This document shows, piece by piece, positions 55,440 to 64,000 of a stretch of 64,000 bases of DNA (position 1 is the first letter of the stretch; each line of letters opens with the position of its first letter). The position numbers were made by a program, and so were the translations under genes. Origin of the DNA: Armillaria gallica (Eukaryota > Basidiomycota > Agaricomycetes > Agaricales > Physalacriaceae); NCBI GenBank assembly GCA_037576215.1, contig JBANDB010000013.1:2232001-2296000 (forward strand), in the 5' to 3' direction. The notes under the pieces were generated by a model, which saw only the letters and a program-made list of their open reading frames with translations, did not search any database and was not told the origin of the DNA.

Positions 55440-58400
55440 CTTGGGCCACAGAAATATACACCTGTCATTGATCACTGTATGTTTGTCGACATGTATTAAG
55501 ATAATCTTGTATCATTAAATAAATAAATACATGTAGTATTTGAATATATATAATCAATGATAAAATATGTGCCAGTGGGCTGTAGGCATCAACAGTGGTC
55601 CTCGCTATCAGGTATGGTCAAAAACAGGGACTGTGAGGACATGGGGATTAATGCACTGCCAAAAAGGGTGAGACATGCTGGAGAATGTGTGCTTCGGGAC
55701 AGGGAGTAGGCATGCAATGGTGATGATGTGAAGTGGCGGGTAGTGGTGGGGGTACCTGTGGTCATGTAGCCATGAATTTTGGCATGCTCATCACAACATG
55801 ATGCCTAAAAAGACGTGCATGTTGTTGGCGTCGCCCACTGTCCACATCCCAACCTTGCTTGCACCCATCCGCCCTTCTGCACCTCTCTGGCACATCCTCA
55901 CCTTCCACTCCATCCCTCAGCTATGACTTTGTAAGACTCTGCTTCATGCTTGAAGCCTCTCCACCCCTCACACTGTTGCTGTTGTCATCGTGACTGTCAT
56001 CATCATCATTGGCGTCAGGTGTGCATCGCTTTCCTGGCTGCAGAAGGTGGTCAATGTTGTTTTTCAGGTTGGACCTAGTATCATTGGTACGTTTGCAAAC
56101 TGGGGTTGATGCAGATTGGCCCCAATTTCAATGTGGGAATGCTGGGGTGGGTTATAACAGGAATGGGATTGGGCATCATGGTTGCAGTAGGCATTGGTGG
56201 GTGTTGTAATCAATGGCAAATGTGGTGGTAGCATTCCTTGTCATCTGGGATGGAGCTAATAATGCTGCCTCATGTGAGGACTTACACATGGCCAGTATGC
56301 ATGGTATCTGGCTGTTTGGGGGCCACCGATGTGTCAAAAGTATCTATAAAGATTGTATTGACATGATAAGTAAATAAAATATACCTTAGGCCCATTGAAA
56401 TGTGCAAGGGAGGCAGATGGGGAACTATGCGATAGCCATATGGTGAAGGAAAGAAGCAGAAAAGAAGTGACACAGCCACTTAATCACTCTGTGGTTTCAT
56501 GGGCTGGAGCGATTGAGTGAGTGGAATACATGCTCAGGATGCATCCTCTGTTCAATTCATCCCTTCTGTGGCCTCAAAATCATCAGAATATAGTATTATG
56601 GCAGTGTAGAGTATATGTATGTAGTTTTCTGTGTATGAAATACATCCCAACCTTGGTTAATATGTATTTCATGGTTGATAAACCGCATTTTGGGCCATTT
56701 GTTAGAGTATATCCATTCTGTGCGGTTCCATATACCATCACTAGGGTCTGGATGAGGTGCATATGCAATATTATGCTTTATGTTGTCCAAACATAGTGTC
56801 TGATTTACAGAGATCCACTTGTATAAACCTTGTTATTCACTTCATTGCTTAGAAAATGTACACTCATATTCTATCTTGGTGCACTTTCATCTGATTGTCT
56901 CACCAAAACAAAGTTATTGTGTCAGAGGCTCAGGGCAGGTGCCTTTTCAGATATATGCCACCCAGAATAAATGAAATCCATACTTTTACAGACTCTGTAT
57001 TCTCATTTGAATGTGTACTGTGGGGTGAAGGATGTGTTGCATTTGCATTTGATAATGTAATTCATATTTATCTTTGAATCAGATACAGAATAGGGACAAA
57101 AAGCTATATATAAAATATGAATACTAATAGACACCATCTGGTAAAAATTGAGTGCTAGAAGAGCTACATTGACTGTACAATTGCGACCTGTTGGTCACTG
57201 CGAGTGATTTAGGGGCTGTCCAGCAAATTCTGGAAATCAACTCAAAATGTTCTTCTCTCACTAGTCCTACATGCAGTGAGAAAGAAGCTTACAGAGTCTT
57301 CATATATTATACCAGTGCACATTCTATATCTAAAAGAACAGGTTATACAAATATTTTATCCAAGATTCCAAGCCTATTGGATTGGGAATACTATATTCCC
57401 ACAGTAGGCACATCCAAGCGCATGTCGACACATTCACCCAAAATATGCCATGGGTGGGCATTGAGCAGTGCATGGAATATTATTTTTGGGCCTGCATTTC
57501 TTTTTTTGGGACCCAAGTGATGTTGATGAATGGGAGGGCAGGGAAACATGGGAAATTTGGCACCAATCTGGTACACTTGCGTGCACTGATGTCATAGCTG
57601 AGAGCGGACCGATGGGATTAATATGACACATACAATGGGCATACAGCAGCCGAAAATCAATCTGATATATATTTCACCGAGAATACATCAATATAAATAC
57701 AATTTTACAGACTGTACGAATTGTATTTTTGACAGCTTCAGTAGTTACTGGGATAAATTGTATTAAATGGACAGTACAGCCTCAGGTGGTGGGCAGAATC
57801 GATATCTGAAGCATGGGAAATAGCTCTCAGGAATGTGCAAAGCCGTGATTTGATCATGACGCTACGTGTATGTCGATGTGTGCATTGATAGACAGAGAGC
57901 AACTACTGGAAAACATGTGCAATATGGACACTATGGACTCTAAATATTGACTATCGGTCTGAAACCAACAGGATTTTCAAACTCTGGGCAGCATCTCTGC
58001 ATATGAGGGTGTCTTGTCAAGCTACAAATGATTTGAGGAGAAGGCCTTCCCACTGTTGCTCAGATGACTTCCACTTCATTCGTAAGTGTCCTTTGTTTTT
58101 CTTCTATGGCACCAACTCACAATCGAAAAAAGACCTTCATCGGGATGGGAAGAGGTCCTGTTTGATGTACAGGTCCACATGCGCATAGTAAACTGCATCC
58201 TTTCCTCCTTGCCATTCATAGAGCGCTCAATGCTCAACATTGAACACTACGTTGAGTTATTGCACCCTCACCACGATCGAAAATAAGCTACCATCACCAC
58301 AATGTACATGGCCTGACTGAATTGATTAATTGTCTTCACCTACTGCGCAGGACAAGCATCTTCCGAATACCCTTCTCCATCTCATGAACTGTTCTCCCTC

Positions 58401-58766
58401 TCTATGGCCACACATTGGTGGAGGCCTTCCAACTTGTCTTTGGTGACAGCATTCAACAACTGTCTCTTGCATCCGGGAAGCAACAAATGCTACCAATCCA
58501 CAGCTCGAGCTGGCCACTACATGCCTGAGGGATCTCCTTTGCCTTTTATCCTGTCAGGAGACTCGAACGTCATGGTCAACTCTCCTGTCTCATTCGCTCA
58601 TTCCATTCTTGGCTCTGACTTGAGCTCACACTTACTTTGTCACTGGAATGCAACAGGATGCATGGCTCTGCTACCGAGTCTTGGCTGTGCCTTCCCTCGC
58701 ATATCCAGAGCCACAGAAACATATATTCTCACTGGCTCCACCTTGAGTCCTGTCCATGAGTAAAGC
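55440..58766. other. Gene-poor, CpG-poor stretch
   Basis: Open frames such as 56009-56209, 56521-56796, 57191-57520 and 58404-58763 (all +) show no family resemblance. A small hairpin lies at 56635-56672 (11-base arms). The stretch may be decayed repeat or non-coding sequence. Confidence 0.4.
56635..56672. repeat. Perfect 11-base inverted repeat
   Basis: ATGAAATACAT (56635-56645) and ATGTATTTCAT (56662-56672) are exact reverse complements, with CCAACCTTGG-like pairing inside the loop. Confidence 0.7.
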
Positions 58767-58907
58767 ACTGACATGGTGTTGGACTCCAGGGGGATGGCTC
58801 GTTACTCTCCCCCTAGCATCTTGCTGGTAGCACCTCAACAACGCAGCCATATCAGCAAGGATTCGACTGCCACTGGCAGGCCAATCCTTGGACCTTTACA
58901 GAGATTG
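58767..58907 (+). repeat. SINE-like element, copy 2
   Basis: It shares ACTGAC.TG.TGTTGGA.TCCAGG, CTCCCCCTA, GCTGGTAGC, TATCAGCA and CACTGGCAGGCC.ATCCTT with 46093-46226. Its B-box-like stretch (GGATTCGACTGCC) is decayed. The flanks differ between the two copies, which supports mobility. Confidence 0.5.
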
Positions 58908-59540
58908 CATACCTATTTCGACTGCTGCAAATTTAGCCAGTGACATTCTTTGTAAGTTCAGCTTTTATTCGGTTGTCTTCCTTTATTCCTGAAAGGTGCT
59001 TGATGTAGCTCACGAGGGTATCGAGGTATAGGCAAAGGTCTCAATGGGAACTTCTACATGTTTTCGAGGAGTTTTACTCAGGGTGTCGATGTCACAACGT
59101 TTTGGCATCAATTATACGGTGCCATGGCATGTGCGTCTCTCGTGCCGTCCCAGGAGGTGGCTCGGATTGAAATGCCAAAGAACGGTGAGTTTGATTTATA
59201 TCAATATCTTCAACGCTGATGCCAGTCCTGATTCTAGTCTGTATTCATTTCAATAATGAACATGATGATGGGCATAGTAAGCACAAATCGAGGAAGAGCA
59301 GGAGGGATGAGCGGGACCATTATCGTCACCATGTCTGACTTGAGTCGGATTTGGTTGCATCAATGTTCTGTTTTGTGAAGTTAAAAGAGATACAATATCA
59401 CGATGTGTAATATGTTCATTGCATTGATCCGGATCAGTACAGGACAGTGCTGAAAAAGGGGCTAGCCCCCTTCCTTTTTATCAATGACGTCCAACAAGTA
59501 GGGATATATTGATGTTCTCTATCTCTGAAGAGTATTCATC
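58908..59540. other. Unassigned stretch
   Basis: Nothing was recognised; open frame 59044-59256 (+) is short. Confidence 0.35.
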
Positions 59541-59544
59541 AGTA

Positions 59545-60010
59545 CTACTTTTCCAACCACATCCAGTGAAAACCTCTCCCACTCATGCGAAGCTCCACTG
59601 GAGCGTCATCCCCTTCCTCCCGAAATATCACCTTGCTTGTCAAGGTCTCTCCACCCCCCTTATTTGAAGCCATTTTTCGTCTCATTTTCAACATAAGTGT
59701 AAACACAGTGCACTGCCACTCTTTCCTTTTCCGTGCGGTTTCGCATGCTTGCTTTATGCCTCTACTTACATCTGCAGATTCATGACCTACAATTGTGTCG
59801 TTCATCAATATGTATGTTTTTCTTTATCCTTGTATGCTACTTGACTTCATTTTGGCCCACCATAGTCGCATCCTCTTTCTCCAATGCATCTAGCCTTCAA
59901 GCTTCATCTTCCATGAGGAGCTCTCCACCCTCAGGGATGTCGTCCTCAGTCAAGTCTCGCAGCCACAGACGTGTTGTTTCTTGCCCAGAACTTCGCGATA
60001 AATCCACATG
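59545..60010 (-). pseudogene. Coding-like segment of unknown function, broken
   Basis: On the minus strand one frame reads GKLSLFNLHVDLSRSSGQET, LWLRDLTEDDIPEGGELLMEDEA, then a TGA where CGA would fit, and RLDALEKEDATMVGQNE. After a possible intron (about 59860-59800) it continues RKRKEWQCTVFTLMLKMRRKM and VIFREEGDDAPVELRMSGRGFHW to a stop at 59545. The composition is clearly protein-like, charged and soluble. No family was recognised. Confidence 0.45.
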
Positions 60011-62285
60011 GAGATTGAACAGGCTTAATTTACCTCTTTCAGACTGCTAATCATTACTGGGATAGTTTGTCCTTGGGAATGGTAATCTGTGGATGCATTG
60101 GGTGTTGTCATCTTGTAATGGTATGATGCATCTTTAGTATTTACTCCCCTGGTTCCCACAGTATCGCACTCGTATCCTCATGCTTTGCCCGCAGGCTGAA
60201 TTGGAACGGCGTTCTCTTCCAGGCCTATTAGTCCTTCCGCCTGGCTGTCCGATTCATCTTGACAAGAACAGGAATCAGAAAATGCTGCAGCTCAGCATTC
60301 TCCTCCATTGAGGCTACTAGCGGTGGTTTTTGTGGATCTAATCCCACATGTGACATCAACGATTGTCCCGCACATGCCAGATGAAGTACAGAATCACTAC
60401 GGAAGCGCAAGGTATCAGCTATGCATCCTGAGTCGCCGACTAAGAAGCAACGGCTTGAAAACATATGAACACCTGATATTTTTTCACAAGTTTGTACATG
60501 CAACGGTTCAATGAATATTGGTCTACTAGATAGTTTCTTAAGTTTTCCTTTCTGTCAAGCAAGGTCTGCGCCGCCGGCAGGCGGCCCTTCCCCAGTACCT
60601 CTATGTGGTCCGAAATTCTGAATTTTCGATATGGCATGCGGTAACTCATCACGTGGAATGACAGACGTGTCTTCTGTCATGCTGACGTTCAAGATCTTTC
60701 TTTCTTTCCACCATCCTCGCGTCCCATTTCGCTGTCGCCGCAGGTGATGTGATGTCAGTAACTTCCCTAAATACTTGCTGTTGGGTGATTGATCCCGATG
60801 TTGACGGTCTCGTGCTTACCTTGTCCATTGGGCCCAACGTCACACTCACAACTGTCTTTTACCACCAACATCGAGCTCTGTGGTAAGCCCTTTCCTTGTC
60901 AACTTTAATGTTTTCTTACCTTTCCTATTGTCTTGCAGATGACGGTTTCTTCACATCGCCTCCATTTAGGTAGCGTGAGTTCAAGTTGAATGGTGGGATG
61001 GCCATCTATTCATTACTAACCTTTTTCTTCCAGGTTTGTTGCATTTCAAGCCAAGACATTGACAAGGATGGCTGGATTATCATGCAAAAGGTATGTTCGT
61101 ATGAAAGGATTTCTTTTTCCAATTATTCATTATTGCCAGCAGCAGCCGCTGTATCGATATTAGATGGTAGAGAATTTGTTGGGACAGAACGATGGGCGCT
61201 TGTACATGGGATACGGGAGGACTTTATTTTTTGAGGTGCATGCAGTTTATTCCGCCCTTATTGCAATCACTAATCAGAGCCACTGTCGCTAGCACCGAAC
61301 ATACTCCCATTTCGTTGTCGCCTCGATGCTCGCCCTCACAAGCTCAATTACTCCATCTGGTCAAAGCCAGGTTGCGACCGTTTCGACTACCAGGAGAATA
61401 CCAACAACGGTTATGTATTACTGGTGCTACAGAGAGACAGATGGGCCATTACTTAAGAGGTTGGCAGAGATGCGTCGTCGGTGATCGAGGTAAGACTGAA
61501 CTTTGCCCTTTTGTCATCGAGTGCTAACTGGAAATCACAGAAAGTAGACAACGAGGACTTCGGTCTCGCTAGGTGCATTAACTTGGGTAAGGATATGGCA
61601 ATAAGGCATAGGTAAGTGAATTCAGCGTTGCTCATACTGAAGCTAACGAGCCTTTAGTCAGCGAGACACAGCGAGGAAGCACTACGACCTGACCGTGGTG
61701 TATGTGGAATCCACTAGTAAGCAGACTTGTTTGATTCCGTTTTGCAAGCTCAGCCTCTCTTGCAGGAGTATCGACTTTGTGGAGTTGTGGCATGGAGGGA
61801 TCGGTGGAGGGCGACCGAGGCGGGAGCATCCTCGACATTGTAGCGAGTGGGAGAGCTGTCGGTTGAGACCAAAGAGGAAGGGTGCGCACAGACCCAAATA
61901 GGCAAGGGTCTCCTTTGCCGTCAACGACGACGACGGCTGCACTCAACCTGACATCGAGTCGTCCTCTCTCTAGTTCATCCCCATGCACACACACAAACGT
62001 CAGGCTCGATGAAGGAACAGCAGCACAGAATGAACGACCAGAACGCTCTGCAACCGCACAGCCATATCTCACCTAGGCAACGGGGGGACGCATCCAGGGG
62101 TTTCTCCAATCTCTTCTGCAGTCCAGATAAACGGGGTGTCAATATCTTATGGGGAGAGCTAGGTGTACAGCCGACGAGTTGAAGAATTTCTGGAATGAGA
62201 GGTGTGTATGCTCGTCGAGACATGCAACCTTCGCTGACTTTCTCTCAGGTCCGCTGTCAAGGAAGAGTCTCTTTTGCTCATTCGT
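60011..62285. other. Unassigned stretch with short coding-like pieces
   Basis: The minus frame 60503-60228 and a plus stretch at about 60655-60880 (FKIFLSFHHPRVP, akin to the TDVSSVTAFN piece of the repeat family; DPDVDGLVLTLSIGPNVTLTTV) look protein-like. GT...AG segments near 61091-61141 suggest exons. Nothing could be assembled into a gene. Confidence 0.35.
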
Positions 62286-64000
62286 ACTGCAGGCTCGCTA
62301 CTGTGCGGGCCGTCAAGTCCGGGGCCCATGCACCCTTTGACGTGTCACAGTGACATGGGATCACGCTGGCAAGATGAACACGGACCACCAACATTGCGAG
62401 AGGTAAGGAAGTTTTCCGGTGTTATTTCCTTGCAGTTAACTCATTTTCGTGAATAGGGCATTTCTTCCAGACCTTGCAGCAATATAGAGTGACAGTTTTG
62501 ACAGTAACTCTGTTCGTTTCGGACATGCTCCAACCTGGGCTCGGTGAGCTCTCTCGTAAGAAGTGGAGCAAGCTTGTGGAACAAGGAAAACCAATGAAAG
62601 TAGTTTTAGAGGTGCGTGCAACCGCGTGTTGGTCATTGACGTTGATTCCTTACCTATCTAATTCCAGTGGTGAATCACATCTCGTTCTCTCCCATCCCTG
62701 CTGCTGCTACCATCCCGTTCAACATGGGTATGTATCCTGGCTCTCGTTCGTGCCATGGAGGATTAATGCCTAGGTTAGGACTTAGCTTGAATACGGAGGG
62801 CATCGACGGCTAGTGGATCACGAAGCTATGGCCGATTTTCGATGTACGAGTCACCGAGAAGCGAACTCGATTCATGCAAGGGATACTTGCGGGCATGCGT
62901 GGACGGTGAGAGGAAGGACAGCGCGGATTGGCAGGGAAGGGATGACAACTCGGATGCGGATTGGCACATCCGTGGAGGTGGTTTGCGGATGCTTGGATGG
63001 GACGTCGAGCAATCTTGCAGCCAGACAGAAGAGGCTAGAACAGTAGGGATGTACCTATGCGGGAGCGTAGACATCACTCTGAATGTGATACATGCATGCA
63101 GTGACTTGCGATATGAAAGTTTAATGACGAGAAGATATGGCAAAGTACAGCAGCATCCATGGAATCACCGTCACTCGTGGTACTGTCCCAGTCTCGTTGA
63201 TGGATTCGTTGGTTCTGGCACGCTTGTCACGTTGCCAGCGTGAACCTGTACTATGACCATCTGGAAGGTACTAGTGCGCATGCTGTGTGTTTCCTTCCTC
63301 TGATGACTTTTATGTGGAACAGTGTTTCGTTTCATCTCTTCAAGACTCAATACCAGTATGGAGGCATGCATCACCTCAACATTATCTGATTGCATACCGA
63401 CATCGATCTTTAGTCTTCTACGTTTCTGGACCAGCAAGCGACGATAATGAATGAGGCATAAAGCTGAAACGTTTGAAATGGTATGTTTGGTGCAGTCCTT
63501 TCTTTCCTCTTCCATCGAATAACTGGCATTGTGTCCTGTAGGCTTCCGCTGTCCTTTAAGTTGGTATATCCGGCCACCATAGCGTCTAGGAGTGGACCCC
63601 TGAGACTACAGATTTAGCTCGAAGGTGTAGACTGCAGGGCAGCGATGCCAGGATGAGGTGGGCTCGCTTTTTTACCTACCTACTGCGTGAATGCTGACCG
63701 ACTCATTTTGCAGTAGGCCACCTTCCTTTGATCTGTAGCAATGCGAGCACGGCCAATGTTCAAGTGAGGTATGCCCTGACTCTGACAACCTCGACGAATT
63801 AACGACGACCTTGCAGCTCTCTCGAATCAAGCGAGCTGGATAGCGAGGGACGATGGACGAGATGGATGGATGGACTTGTGTGAACGCATTGGTAAGCAGG
63901 TGGTAATGCTGTTACGAGGCGTGTGCTAACATAGCGGGGACAGTACCATAGATTCATGGGAGAGAGGGCATGGATTAGCCAGGAAGGACAAGAGGGTGCC
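62286..64000 (+). repeat. Dispersed intron-bearing repeat, copy E (cut by the window edge)
   Basis: It follows the unit from GTGCGGGCCGTCAAGTCCGG through SRKKWSKLVEQGKPMKVVLE, the GTGCGT...TTCCAG, GTATGT...CCTAG and GTATGG...GCAA segments, VDGFVGSGTLVTLPA, LPLSFKL-equivalent sequence near 63540, GT...TTTTGCAG, and GTAAGC...GACAG, reaching the right edge inside the DSQER-equivalent exon. The copy is nearly full length and probably continues beyond the window. Confidence 0.82.

Noticed and set aside
61540..61590. DFGLAR-like peptide suggesting a protein kinase
   Set aside because: The surrounding frame lacks the VAIK, HRD and APE motifs, so the match is probably chance.
1..64000. CRISPR array or prokaryotic operon structure
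   Set aside because: No regularly spaced short repeats were seen, and the gene structure with spliceosomal introns is eukaryotic.

Overview
The window looks like a chromosomal segment of a filamentous basidiomycete (Agaricomycete-like). Genes are split by introns of about 48-57 bp with GT/AG borders. The recognisable families are typical of that group: HET-domain and F-box/LRR-like proteins, a YAT-type amino acid permease, a P450, a caspase-like peptidase and a Ty3/gypsy retrotransposon. Gene density is low and much of the sequence is a graveyard of repeats and broken genes. No rRNA, CRISPR or convincing tRNA gene was seen.

Layout. 1-5.8 kb: a decayed Ty3/gypsy element on the minus strand (RT, protease and gag, with a putative 5' LTR), cut by the left window edge. 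6.5-8.3 kb: a HET-domain pseudogene (minus) interrupted by a Copia-type solo LTR. 8.9-11.5 kb: a duplicated segment of unknown nature. 11.65-12.27 kb: an AT-rich island. 12.6-14.7 kb: the fullest copy (A, minus) of an intron-bearing dispersed repeat family. 17.8-28.9 kb: the gene-bearing core, with an F-box gene, an amino acid permease, a multipass membrane protein, an F-box pseudogene and a divergent pair of small TATA-box genes. 32-35 kb: a rearranged P450 remnant and a caspase-like pseudogene that lacks its catalytic His. 36-51 kb: further copies of the repeat family, an F-box pseudogene, a PIG-A pseudogene and several small transposon-like insertions. 51.6-53.6 kb: an intact HET-domain gene. 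53.6-62.3 kb: gene-poor, CpG-poor sequence. 62.3 kb to the right edge: another repeat-family copy that runs out of the window.

How it fits together. The only genes that look intact are the F-box gene, the permease, the membrane protein, the two small genes at 27.3-29 kb and the HET gene. The permease is a plasma-membrane nutrient transporter. F-box proteins recruit substrates to SCF ubiquitin ligases. HET-domain proteins are linked to non-self recognition and cell death in fungi. Two HET-related remnants and a caspase-like remnant near the intact HET gene would fit a decayed allorecognition or cell-death neighbourhood, but that is inference. The decay has a clear signature: in the gypsy element every in-frame stop I could place is TGA where CGA would be expected, and duplicated segments differ preferentially at CpG sites. 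This fits C-to-T change at methylated CpG.

The strongest candidate for something undescribed is the dispersed repeat family (copies A-H). Its units keep the same ladder of intron-like GT...AG segments and short coding-like exons, and one repeat tract runs into the first exon of the intact HET gene. All coordinates, splice sites and reading frames were worked out by eye.
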